A DNA stretch of 64,000 nt from Siminovitchia terrae (GCF_003605405.2 NZ_QYTW02000003.1:124001-188000); one strand, 5' to 3'; shown: positions 9,403-17,459, numbered from the stretch's first letter. Numbers and translations are program-made. Notes: generated by a model from the letters alone, not told the origin.

Positions 9403-9838
9403 GAAAAATGAATGATGTTGATTTGAAAAATTTGAATCACTATATATATTGCACCCCAATAGTTCATTATTGAAGATCATCACGTATGCCAGCAATGACC
9501 TTTCATAATAAATATTCTCTGTAATAAAGGGCATCAGTTAGACAAGTTTGTCTAACTGATGCCCTTACTACTATGTTTGGCTTTTGCTATGTTAATGTCT
9601 TGGACTTCGAAGTATGCTAATAACTTAATAGCCCAAATACCACTAGCATTGACAAACCCCGAAGGCGGTGATGATAGATTGTAATCCAATCTTGACTATA
9701 TAGTGATGATAATGATATAGGCTAACCTAATATTTTGAAACAACATAAAATACCTTTGAATGGGTGTACAGAAGTATAAAAATTACCTATTACAGAATAT
9801 ATGATTCATTTGGTGGGCTTCTTGTGAATATCATGAAA
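9403..9838. other. Intergenic region holding one long perfect palindrome
   Basis: No gene was recognised. The only feature is the 40-base inverted repeat at 9527-9566, listed separately. The remainder is AT-rich sequence up to the first family A repeat. Confidence 0.5.
9527..9566. terminator. Perfect 19-bp inverted repeat
   Basis: Two 19-base arms (AAGGGCATCAGTTAGACAA and its complement) are separated by only two bases. There is no real T-run on either side, so a terminator role is uncertain. No gene ends here: the nearest are the start of bceA to the left and the MntP-like gene to the right. It could be an intrinsic stem-loop, or the fused ends of a lost mobile element. Confidence 0.5.
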
Positions 9839-10035
9839 TCAAATGCGCCTTGGCGTATTTGCGCCCAGATTTTATCGAGCTTAAGCTCGATAAATTTCCT
9901 CTGAAAATCTGTGGCATCCGCCGGAGGCTTTGACTTTATTCAGCCGGGGGGTTTGAACCCCCACTGAATGGAATACCAATATGCATACATCTCACCACTT
10001 ATAGAAGTGGGAGATTTCTGCTGAATGAAGTTAAA
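9839..10035 (+). repeat. Family A repeat, copy 1
   Basis: This 197-base copy starts TCAAATGCGCC and ends GAAGTTAAA. It holds a GC-rich end hairpin, a hairpin TTTATCGAGC/GCTCGATAAA with a TTAA loop, a GGGG/CCCC hairpin and a CCACTT/AAGTGG hairpin. The TTAA loop is shared only with copy 2. Confidence 0.9.
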
Positions 10036-10165
10036 ATGACAAGTTTTTTAAGGAATTTGCGAGAATCAGCTTCTAACCAATTATAAATGGTGTCCAAACT
10101 TTTGTTTAATGTTTTGCATTTCATATGAAGACAGGAATTTTTTATATGAAGGAGGATATTTTTAG

Positions 10166-10732
10166 TTGGACTTCCTATCGACTATTATCATGATTAATTT
10201 AGTTGGTATTGGTGCTAATTTAGATAATTCCAGTATCGGAATGGCTTACGGAATAGAGAAAGTTCATTTCCCCCATAGGGTTAATTTTATTGTCAATGTG
10301 ATTGGATTTATAAGTGCTTTAATTGGTACGTATGCAGGAAAATCCCTTTCTCAAATTACTCCTTATCAATTTGGTGCAATCTCCTCTTGTATTGTTCTTT
10401 CTTCACTTGGATGTTTTATTTTATATTCTAATTATATACATCCTTATACAACCCAAAAAAAAGAATTAAAACTTCAGAGACCTAACCTTCGTATGGGAAT
10501 TTATTTGGGATTAGGACTTTCAATTTCTAATGCTTTTAGTGGTCTTGGAGTGGGTTTGGCTGATATGGCAAACATGTGGTGGATTGCTTTAAGTATTACT
10601 GTTTGGGGATATCTATTAATCTGGTTCGGTAATTTATTTGGGGCCAAGATAATTGTAAGGCGGCTTGGAAAACATTCATCCTTTGTGGCTGGATTACTGC
10701 TAATTATAATTGGGATTAAACAAATTTATTAA
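10166..10732 (+). CDS. MntP/YtaF-like membrane protein
   Basis: A 188-residue protein of about six transmembrane helices starting with TTG at 10166 behind GGAGG. Its first helix reads GIGANLDNSSIGMAYGI, closely resembling the Asp-containing signature of MntP (manganese efflux) and YtaF (sporulation membrane protein). The second half repeats the fold, but the matching helix reads SISNAFSGLGVGLADM, with Asn where MntP has Asp, so manganese transport is uncertain. The gene is very AT-rich and stands alone between two sister copies of repeat family A in direct orientation. This suggests it travelled or was trapped with them. YtaF-like identity is also possible given the sporulation context. Confidence 0.7.
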   Translation: MDFLSTIIMINLVGIGANLDNSSIGMAYGIEKVHFPHRVNFIVNVIGFISALIGTYAGKSLSQITPYQFGAISSCIVLSSLGCFILYSNYIHPYTTQKKELKLQRPNLRMGIYLGLGLSISNAFSGLGVGLADMANMWWIALSITVWGYLLIWFGNLFGAKIIVRRLGKHSSFVAGLLLIIIGIKQIY

Positions 10733-10807
10733 TATGCAAACGAATAGGTCATAATGGAATGTGTTATTTTGCAGAGTACCGTCTCTTTTCCGTGGAATTT
10801 TATTAAA

Positions 10808-11002
10808 TCAAATGCGCCTTGGCGTATTTGCGCCCAGATTTTATCGAGCTTAAGCTCGATAAATTTCCTCTGAAAATCTGTAGCATCCACCGGAGGCTTT
10901 GACTTTATTCAGCCGGGGTTTGAACCCCCACTGAATGGAATACCAATTTGCATTCATCTCACCACTTATAGAAGTAGGAGATTTCTGCTGAATGAAGTTA
11001 AA
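10808..11002 (+). repeat. Family A repeat, copy 2
   Basis: A 195-base copy in the same orientation as copy 1 and sharing its diagnostic TTAA hairpin loop. The two copies bracket the MntP/YtaF-like gene as a direct repeat. It ends about 110 bases before the recombinase start. Confidence 0.9.
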
Positions 11003-11114
11003 ATGTTTTTTTAAAATAAACAATAAATTTTATTCTATTTATAAAGGTTAACCGATATGATTTTAGTTAGATACACCATAAAAAAAGTGACACTAAAAAT
11101 AAGGAAGGAGCTCT

Positions 11115-12743
11115 ATGCTTTTGTCGGCACGTAAAAAACTAATTGATCAATTTGGGATTAAAAACATTATTAATTATTTACGGAGGTCTAGACAAGACGA
11201 AGAGCGAGAAAAGAAAACAGGCGAAGATACACTACATGAGCAAAAACAACTGATGGATCGAGTACTAAATGAATATAGAATCCCTTATAATCAAGTTTCG
11301 GAAATAGGATCTGGAGACAAAATTTCAACCCGCCCAGTTTTTATGCAAGTTATACGTGATTTAAAAAACGAGAAATATGAAGCAATTGCTGTAAAAGAAA
11401 TATCTCGTATGGGAAGAGGATCTTATACAGATATGGGGACTATTTATGACTTGATTATCGAGAAGCGAATCTACATCATCACGCCCTCGAAGATTTATGA
11501 TCCCACAAACCCAGCAGACTTGCGGCACATTCGCTTTGAATTGTTTTTATCCAGGGAAGAGTTTGAATCAACAAAGGAGCGACTTAATGGAGGTCGTTAT
11601 AACGCTGCATTAGAAGGAAAGTGGGTTTCAGGACCACCTCCATTTGGGTTTGATTACAGCCCTGCTACAGGAAGATTAATAATTAATGAGGAAGAGGCAG
11701 GGATAGTACGGGCCATTTTTGATTATTACGCAAACGGGATTATTTTAAATAACGGAAAAAGAAAATTAGTTCAATTTCGTGCGCTGGCGACCTATTTAAA
11801 GCGAATTGGCATAAAAACTCCAACTGGTAAAGACAATTGGTCCCCTCCTTTTTTGAAAGAGTTTCTTTCACACGATCGATATATTGGCACGCTGCGGCAA
11901 AATACTAGGCAAACTTTATCGAATGGAAAAAAGGTTCCCCGCCCAGAGGAAGAACATATTGTAGTAGAAAAGGCCCACCCCGCTATTATTGATATGGAGA
12001 TATGGAGCAAAGTCCAATATAGAATCAATAACCGGGACATCCCGACACATACAAAGCTCGATTTTGAACCAAATAGATTAGCAGGATTGTGCATTTGTAA
12101 GAAATGCGGCAAGAAATTTATAAGAAGAGCTAGCGAAAGGACTTATATTAAGAAAGACGGCAGCGTAAGTTATTATGAAAATGAATTTTTGTTTTGCGGA
12201 ACAGTCGGATGCACCTATGTTAAATATAAACCGGTTGAGGAAGACATACTTGAAACTCTAAAAATTTTAAAAGACCTGAATCCCTCTTTATTAAAATCAC
12301 AAGTTGAAAAGATTGTAATCAAAGAAAAGCCTATCGACTCCAAAGAGGATATTATTAAGCGTATTAAATCCAGACGCGAGGAATTAGATAGGCGTATGAA
12401 ATTTATTTATGAGAAACATGAGACAGGAGTCTATTCTGATGAGAGATTTCTTGAGAGAAAAGCGGAAATTGATAAAGAGTTAGAAGAACTTGCAAAGATT
12501 AATGTTGAGGATCAAAAAGAGAATGAGAACGAGGAATTTGATCCAAGCGTAATAAAAAGAAATTTAAATTCTGTTTTGCAAGCATATGAGAACACGACCA
12601 GTGAATTAAATAAAAACAAATTGTTGCATAGTGTATTCAGCCATATTTTTATAGAAATCGTTAAAAAAGGGAGCGGTTCAAGGCCTGCAACCCACCAAAT
12701 CGAGCCTTATCTAAAAAGTACCGTATTGTCAAAACCCAATTGA
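11115..12743 (+). CDS. Large serine recombinase at the end of an intervening element
   Basis: A 542-residue site-specific recombinase. The N-terminal resolvase domain (about 17-160) has the catalytic Ser25 in YLRRSRQDEE and the conserved Arg in ISRMGRGS. It is followed by the recombinase domain (about 185-290), a zinc-ribbon (ICKKCGKKF and FCGTVGCTY, about 330-375), and a coiled-coil C-terminal part. Such enzymes integrate and excise phages and the skin elements of sporulation genes. Start ATG at 11115 follows GGAAGGAGCT. The gene ends only 38 bases from the broken dpaB and runs convergent to it, the usual position of a recombinase beside its attachment site. I found no convincing mother-cell sigma promoter; a CATA at 11077 is a weak candidate. 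Confidence 0.93.
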   Translation: MLLSARKKLIDQFGIKNIINYLRRSRQDEEREKKTGEDTLHEQKQLMDRVLNEYRIPYNQVSEIGSGDKISTRPVFMQVIRDLKNEKYEAIAVKEISRMGRGSYTDMGTIYDLIIEKRIYIITPSKIYDPTNPADLRHIRFELFLSREEFESTKERLNGGRYNAALEGKWVSGPPPFGFDYSPATGRLIINEEEAGIVRAIFDYYANGIILNNGKRKLVQFRALATYLKRIGIKTPTGKDNWSPPFLKEFLSHDRYIGTLRQNTRQTLSNGKKVPRPEEEHIVVEKAHPAIIDMEIWSKVQYRINNRDIPTHTKLDFEPNRLAGLCICKKCGKKFIRRASERTYIKKDGSVSYYENEFLFCGTVGCTYVKYKPVEEDILETLKILKDLNPSLLKSQVEKIVIKEKPIDSKEDIIKRIKSRREELDRRMKFIYEKHETGVYSDERFLERKAEIDKELEELAKINVEDQKENENEEFDPSVIKRNLNSVLQAYENTTSELNKNKLLHSVFSHIFIEIVKKGSGSRPATHQIEPYLKSTVLSKPN

Positions 12744-12777
12744 CATGCGGTTTCTTTTTTTAATAACATGAGATTAA

Positions 12778-12792
12778 CACTCATCTGTCGGT
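12778..12792. other. Probable attachment junction of the element in dpaB
   Basis: On the minus strand dpaB reads ...GCATTAACCGACAG and then leaves the family sequence: the expected Ser-Pro-Val codons are replaced by Arg and a stop. The crossover must lie in or near ACCGACAG. The partner half-site with the rest of dpaB would be at the other end of the element, beyond the left edge of the window. Confidence 0.7.
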
Positions 12793-13107
12793 TAATGCAT
12801 TGGCAAATTTACTCATTGAATTTCCGGTCAACGGGGCGATCACCATACAGTCAAGTGGCTCTTTCGGTCCGAGCGGCTCCGCATCCACAATCGAATCTAT
12901 GACTCTTCGTCCTGCTGTATGTTCAATCCTGGCAATCCAATCATCGCTCTCTCCAAACTTCGTATCTGTGCTTTTGACAGTATAAGTGACGACAGGAACA
13001 ACTTCCGCTCCAGCACCCGCCAGCTTTTCAATTTCCGGAATAACAGCATCATAGGTACAATGCGACCCAGTTAAACCGAAACCGATTCGCTTACCTTTTA
13101 AACTCAT
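12781..13107 (-). pseudogene. dpaB: Dipicolinate synthase subunit B, 5' part, interrupted by an intervening element
   Basis: The 108-residue open frame matches the N-terminal half of DpaB/SpoVFB, a flavoprotein-like subunit that with DpaA makes dipicolinic acid in the mother cell. It carries KGKRIGFGLTGSHCTY, then GPKEPLDCMVIAPLTGN and SMSKFANALTD. The family continues SPVLMAAKAT and is about 200 residues long; here one Arg and a stop follow Asp107. Start ATG at 13107 lies 4 bases after the dpaA stop, as in intact operons. The sequence up to the break is undamaged, so this looks like a gene split by a removable element rather than a decayed pseudogene. Confidence 0.92.
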
Positions 13108-13111
13108 TTTT

Positions 13112-14008
13112 TTATTTCCCCTTTCGGCTTTCCAGCTCTTCTCCCAGCAATTGTGATAGTACATTCGCCAAAATTTGTCCCGCTGTTTTAGGTGCAACAA
13201 TTCCCGGCAAGCCGGGCGCAAGAAGTGCTTTGATGCCTCGCTTCTCTGCATAGCGGAAGTCTGTGCCACCAGGCTTAGAGGCCAAATCAATGATTAAGGT
13301 ATGTGAAGGCATTTGGGCAATAACGGCGGCGTTGACTATTGGATAAGGTACAGTATTAATACAAATATCTATATCATTCACTTCATTCCCAAGATCATTT
13401 AAATAAAATGGCTGCAACCCCATTTCGGTTATCCTGGCAATATGTTTGCTCTTTCTTGCCCCAACCTTTACTTTAGCTCCCAACAAAGAAAAGGTCCGAG
13501 CAACACTCATTCCAACTCTCCCCAGTCCGAGTACGGCTATGGATGACTGATGGATAGTTATGTCCGTATTTTGTATGGCCATCATTATCGTTCCTTCAAC
13601 AGTGGGGATCGAATTATAAATGGCCACATCGTCTCTTTCAAAGAGATTGATGAGCTTTCGTTTTGATTTTTTTATGATATTATCCAAATACTGGTTGCTG
13701 ATTCCTGAATAGACAGTGCAATACGATGGTGTCTGTTGCAGGATTTCTTCTGTTAACACAATTTTTTCACTGGAGAATATCGTTTCTACTTCTCCTTCCA
13801 AGCTCGTTCCGGGAACAGGTAAAATAATCGCGTCTATATTTGAAAAATTCAGGTCATGAAGCCTCTCTTTCACCGCTCCGGAAAAGGGCTGTTCTAATTG
13901 TTCAAAGCCAGCAAGGTATATTTTTGCATCCAGTTCTGCCAGCTTTTTAATGATTTCCAACTGTCTTGCATCTCCGCCCATGACCACAATCTGCATATCC
14001 GTCAACAT
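13112..14008 (-). CDS. dpaA: Dipicolinate synthase subunit A
   Basis: A 298-residue protein (B. subtilis SpoVFA is about 297). It has an N-terminal dipicolinate-synthase domain (MLTDMQIVVMGGDARQLEII) and a C-terminal Rossmann fold with VLGLGRVGMSVART. The conserved end is KALLAPGLPGIVAPKTAGQI. With DpaB it oxidises the dihydrodipicolinate-pathway intermediate to dipicolinic acid, a core component of spores. I chose the ATG at 14008 because it matches the family start and has GAAGGTGAT upstream; a start at 14071 would place the sigma-K-like promoter inside the gene. Transcription is expected in the mother cell late in sporulation. Confidence 0.96.
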   Translation of the reverse strand: MLTDMQIVVMGGDARQLEIIKKLAELDAKIYLAGFEQLEQPFSGAVKERLHDLNFSNIDAIILPVPGTSLEGEVETIFSSEKIVLTEEILQQTPSYCTVYSGISNQYLDNIIKKSKRKLINLFERDDVAIYNSIPTVEGTIMMAIQNTDITIHQSSIAVLGLGRVGMSVARTFSLLGAKVKVGARKSKHIARITEMGLQPFYLNDLGNEVNDIDICINTVPYPIVNAAVIAQMPSHTLIIDLASKPGGTDFRYAEKRGIKALLAPGLPGIVAPKTAGQILANVLSQLLGEELESRKGK

Positions 14009-14055
14009 CAAAGATCCATCACCTTCTTTCGCTCCTGCTGAACCCTTTGCCACCT

Positions 14056-14082
14056 TATTGTATGATTGCATAAAAATAGAGT
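14056..14082 (-). promoter_or_regulatory. Sigma-K-type promoter of dpaAB
   Basis: On the minus strand the sequence AC-N16-CATA-N3-TA is present: AC at 14081-14082 and CATACAATA at 14056-14064. This matches the sigma-K consensus with the usual spacing and lies 48 bases before the dpaA start. The B. subtilis spoVF operon is transcribed by sigma-K. The match is seen; use is inferred. Confidence 0.7.
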
Positions 14083-14246
14083 GCTTGGATGATTTCCTGC
14101 ACTCTAAAAAGAAAAGTAAATTTTGTTCTTAATGCAAGAGCCTTTTCGAGCAAATATTGAATTAATCCAAGCGATGATTTATTGAACCTCTCCTGACCAA
14201 AGTAACGAGATTCTCGGGAAGAGAGCATATTTGTTGGCATATTTCT

Positions 14247-14543
14247 TTACCAACAGCGGTTTCTCTTATGGATCAAGCTATCCCCCAGATTTTTTAAAGA
14301 GGATTGAAGGGCCGTGCTATCGACTTCTTTCCGCCAGCAAGTGGCTTCTTCCCTTTTCATTTGAGGAAGTAAAGCAGAACAAGCCTCATAGGACAAACCT
14401 TTTCCAATTTTTACATACGCCATATTCCAACGATGAAGAAAATGGTTATAGACAAATCTTGAACAACCGATGGTTTTAGCGATGAAGATTTCTTGTTCTT
14501 TCGTTGGATAGATACGAAACTTGCAGGCTTTGTGCCGCAGCAT
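14247..14543 (-). pseudogene. Truncated TnpB (IS200/IS605 OrfB-like), N-terminal fragment
   Basis: The 98-residue frame starts MLRHKACKFRIYPTKEQE and continues TIGCSRFVYNHFL and KEVDSTALQSSLKNL. This is the helix-turn-helix N-terminus of TnpB, the RNA-guided nuclease of IS605-type elements. Frame is lost after about 95 residues, so the RuvC-like nuclease and zinc-finger parts of the roughly 370-residue protein are missing. No tnpA is present. The remnant sits between dpaA and the polyamine gene and records a past insertion. Confidence 0.8.
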
Positions 14544-14577
14544 TGGACTCTCCTCACTTCATTGCTTTGATAGACCG

Positions 14578-14631
14578 ACACCTCTATACTATTTTAACAT
14601 TTGTATGAGATCATACATTGTATAGAAGTGT
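14578..14631 (-). mobile_element. Hairpin-rich left end upstream of the tnpB fragment
   Basis: An imperfect palindrome (ACACCTCTATAC...GTATAGAAGTGT) encloses a smaller perfect hairpin GTATGA-GA-TCATAC at 14603-14616. It lies about 35 bases upstream of the tnpB start, where IS200/IS605 elements carry their subterminal left-end hairpin. It does not resemble the ends of repeat family A, so the two are separate lineages. Confidence 0.5.
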
Positions 14632-14928
14632 TTAAAAAGCTTTTGATTTTAATAGATGTTGGTTGACTAACATAGCTAAACAAAAGCCGATTTATCTACA
14701 CAATGAAGTCGTGAGTATTCACAGTTGAATGGTAAAACTTGCGAAATTTTGATATCTATTATATAGTTGAGTTACTATTTTTTTAAAGGGTGAACTTTTT
14801 GTCAATTGTAGCATTCTAATCTGAATCAACGTAATAGCTTAATTTTGTCGAACAACCACCCATCCTGGGTGTTATTTGTTGTGCAAAAAAAGCAAGATTA
14901 GAATTAGTCATCTTCGTATAAACATCTG

Positions 14929-14955
14929 GCGCGACTAATTTTAGTCGCGCTTTTT
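14929..14955 (+). terminator. Intrinsic terminator in the leader of the polyamine fusion gene
   Basis: A perfect hairpin GCGCGACTAA/TTAGTCGCGC is followed by TTTTT on the plus strand. The only plus-strand gene upstream, the recombinase, ends 2.2 kb away beyond minus-strand genes. The terminator therefore precedes the fusion gene by about 60 bases and may act as an attenuator, or be a leftover of the region from which the gene came. Confidence 0.8.
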
Positions 14956-15016
14956 CTATTCGTTGATTTAGACAATTTTAATTTTTTCCTATTAAAATTG
15001 AGAGGACGAATCTACA

Positions 15017-16522
15017 ATGCAAAAACAATTACAACAAATTACAGCTGATATGCAGCTTGAAGAACATTATCTCACATTAGAAAAGGCTCTACTTGATTTA
15101 TATTTCCATAAAAATTGCACCACTAAATCTTTAGCTCATACGACAGGCTTACCAATACCTATCGTTTCAGCAATGAAGAAAGAATTTGCTAAGCGAGGAT
15201 GGGGCAAACATAGCTTAACGAAAAAAGGCCAGCTTGCCATCTCGCAATATTTTCAACTCTCAGGTGCTGATGCTAAGCTCTATCTTCAATTAACGACAGA
15301 TGATGCATTTCGTACAGAATGGATTACACAAAATATAAGCGAATTAAGCACTATTTATGACGCTAGACCCACAGCTGACGTGGCGATTGATCAAGCAAAA
15401 TGTACAGTTGAGACAGCCTTAAAACGTGCATTGCTCGCATTAGACTATACGATGCTACTCAATAAGCGTATTTTGTGTTTAGGCGATGATGATTTCATCA
15501 GTATTGCACTAGCATTTTTACTAAAGAAAATCTCTCCACATTCTACAACTAAAATTGTTGTATTAGATATTGATAGTCGAGTTTTATATACAATTAGTAA
15601 AATAGCTAAAGATTATGAGCTCCCGATTAAAACAGATTATTATAACGTTCAGGAGCCCTTGCCTAAAACATACACCCAACATTTTGATTGTGTATACACA
15701 GATACACCGTATACATTGATTGGCGCACAGCTTTTTTTATCACGTGCAATTAACGCACTAAAGCCAGAAGCTATGCGGCATGTGTTTTTCTCCTACGCTA
15801 AGCGTAGCTATCAAAAGCAGTGGGAGCTACAGCAAAGCTTACATGCTATGGGCTTCGTGATTGACAGTATTAAATACGATATAAACACCTATGAAGGTGC
15901 GCAGATTTTAGGTGCTACAAGCTCATTATTCGTATTACAAACAACAGAGCAAATGACTTCCTACATTCCTAATCAGCGTAAATTTATGCGACCAATTTAC
16001 ACAGGAGAAATTGAGCGGAAATCAGTTGTTTATCAGTGTATCAATTGTCAGCACTCACTTACAGTCGGCGCTGGTCATCAATACACCACGATTGTTCAAC
16101 TTCAATCTAGTGGTTGTCCGATTTGCGAAAATAAAAAGTTTTCACAAATTAAGAGAGCAGTACGAAAAACACAATTCCAGCACGTATTAGGACATCATAT
16201 TTTATTAGAGCTACATGATTGTGATGTTGCATTGCTCAATGACGTGCAACAAATTAAAACGATAATGTGTCAAGCTGCACATAAAGCAAAGGCAACGATT
16301 GTGACCGAACATTTCCATCATTTTTCACCTTATGGGGTTAGCGGTGTAGTCATCATTCAAGAGTCACATTTAACGATTCACACGTGGCCAGAGTTCGGTT
16401 ACGCAGCAATCGATATTTTTACATGTAGCAGTAAACTGGCTCTACATGAGGCTGTTCAATATATTACTGAGCAATTTAATGCTGGAAATGCTACACAGCA
16501 TTACGTGCATCGAGGTAAATAG
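15017..16522 (+). CDS. Fusion of branched-polyamine synthase (BpsA-like) and S-adenosylmethionine decarboxylase
   Basis: A 501-residue two-part protein. Residues 1 to about 75 form a winged-helix domain and about 120-320 an aminopropyltransferase fold with the Gly-Asp-Asp-Asp motif (156-159) and DTPYT, as in BpsA, N4-bis(aminopropyl)spermidine synthase. A zinc-ribbon-like CINC/CPIC pair at about 338-375 links to a bacterial-type AdoMet decarboxylase (about 390-501). That domain has [26 protein letters not shown] and the self-cleavage site Glu449-Ser450 in [11 protein letters not shown]. The second half makes decarboxylated AdoMet, the aminopropyl donor for the first half, so one polypeptide may supply its own substrate. 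Start ATG follows GAGAGGAC. Codon use is more AT-rich than in neighbouring housekeeping genes, and the flanks are mobile-element relics, suggesting transfer. Confidence 0.85.
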   Translation: MQKQLQQITADMQLEEHYLTLEKALLDLYFHKNCTTKSLAHTTGLPIPIVSAMKKEFAKRGWGKHSLTKKGQLAISQYFQLSGADAKLYLQLTTDDAFRTEWITQNISELSTIYDARPTADVAIDQAKCTVETALKRALLALDYTMLLNKRILCLGDDDFISIALAFLLKKISPHSTTKIVVLDIDSRVLYTISKIAKDYELPIKTDYYNVQEPLPKTYTQHFDCVYTDTPYTLIGAQLFLSRAINALKPEAMRHVFFSYAKRSYQKQWELQQSLHAMGFVIDSIKYDINTYEGAQILGATSSLFVLQTTEQMTSYIPNQRKFMRPIYTGEIERKSVVYQCINCQHSLTVGAGHQYTTIVQLQSSGCPICENKKFSQIKRAVRKTQFQHVLGHHILLELHDCDVALLNDVQQIKTIMCQAAHKAKATIVTEHFHHFSPYGVSGVVIIQESHLTIHTWPEFGYAAIDIFTCSSKLALHEAVQYITEQFNAGNATQHYVHRGK

Positions 16523-16540
16523 AAAAAATGAGGGACTGGC

Positions 16541-17016
16541 CCATAAGCCCTTAAAGCGAAAGCAGAGTGATCTGAAAGATATATTCGGCCCAATGTTAGA
16601 GGCCATGCTAAAGGTGAAATGGAAATCAACTGGGCTATGAATCTAATGACAAAAATGAAAAGGAAACAGATAATAGGCGTAGAAGATATTTTCTTTCCAT
16701 GGTTGGAGTCAGTGGATTTGAAGGTGCCATGGCTATTTTTCCTCTAATCATCGTGCAGCGCTGCGTCGTCTATTTGATCCGCAATTGCATAAGATACGTT
16801 CCAAGCAAGGACTCTCACACAGGCATTAAGAGAAAGGTTTCCAAACAAAATGGACGACCTATCCAGGAGCTATTGACGTATGGGAGAGGAATTTTCACCA
16901 CGTCAAGCAGCGCCATTCGTAAAATCATGTATACTACTAATGCCGTGGAATGCATCCATTCCAGCTTTAGGAAAATGATCAAAAAAGGAGCATTCCCTAA
17001 CGAGAATGCCCTGATA
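16541..17016 (+). pseudogene. Decayed IS256-family transposase
   Basis: Pieces of an IS256-type transposase survive in shifting frames: KDIFGPMLEAML (N-terminal part), then GVSGFEGAM...IVQRCVVYLIRNCIRYV, then IRKIMYTTNAVECIHSSFRK and FPNENALIKCAL. The stretches between them are deleted, and no full frame exists. The 3' end is cut by repeat family A copy 3. Confidence 0.75.
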
Positions 17017-17194
17017 AAATGCGCCTTGGGTTATTTGTGCCCAGATTTTATCGAGCTCCGCTCGATAAATTTCCTCTGAAAATCTGTGGCATCCGCCGGA
17101 GGCTTTGACTTTATTCAGCCGACTGAATGGATTACCAATAGGCATTCATCTCACCACTTATAGAAGTGGGAGATTTCTGCTGAATGAAGTTAAA
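17015..17194 (+). repeat. Family A repeat, copy 3
   Basis: A 180-base copy with a changed left end (TAAAATGCGCC, GGGTTATTT) and a deletion of the GGGG/CCCC hairpin. It directly abuts the IS256 relic, so it arrived after that element. Confidence 0.88.
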
Positions 17195-17196
17195 AT

Positions 17197-17285
17197 ACCT
17201 TGAGTAAAGTGTACTTACACACTTTATTTGACAAACCCAAATTAACATGCGTTTTCTCTCTTAGATAACTTGAGGTTACCATCTT
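17197..17285 (+). pseudogene. Possible scar of a second recombinase-type element end
   Basis: The segment 17227-17279 resembles 12726-12779, which is the last codons of the serine recombinase plus the spacer to the attachment junction. Shared blocks include ACATGCG and an ATAAC...TGAG...TTA pattern. The preceding codons can be read as YLHTLFDKPK against the recombinase end YLKSTVLSKPN. This may be the remains of a related element end; the stretch is short. Confidence 0.4.
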
Positions 17286-17456
17286 TGATGCATAACAGAA
17301 AAGACAGGCAAGAGTACTGCATGAAGTGGGTGTCGTTTGCCTTATCAGCGATTGATTGATCCTTACGCCGATGGCACCGTTGGTACGTCCCGTCACTTAG
17401 CTTTCCCGTCCATCGCAATTCAACGCGAAATTATGTGATAAAGAGTTATGAACACT
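17286..17456. other. Unassigned accessory DNA between the scar and ymxH
   Basis: No gene, repeat copy or RNA was recognised. It belongs to the block that separates ymxH from dpaA, genes that are neighbours in B. subtilis. Confidence 0.4.
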
Positions 17457-17459
17457 TAG

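Noticed and set aside
3434-11114. Bacteriocin or lantibiotic gene cluster around the BceAB-like transporter
   Set aside because: No precursor peptide, modification enzyme or leader peptidase is present; the set fits resistance only.
12781-13290. Longer minus-strand frame that would start dpaB 60 codons earlier
   Set aside because: The extension overlaps the end of dpaA in another frame; the family start and position support 13107.
14055-14240. 61-codon minus-strand frame between dpaA and the tnpB fragment
   Set aside because: It is not TnpB-like, lacks a start signal and overlaps the sigma-K promoter region.
15017-16522. Two separate overlapping genes instead of a fusion
   Set aside because: The frame is continuous with no stop or internal start signal at the linker.
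17190-17396. 68-codon minus-strand frame in the accessory block
   Set aside because: No start signal and no similarity; it is antisense to the possible recombinase scar.
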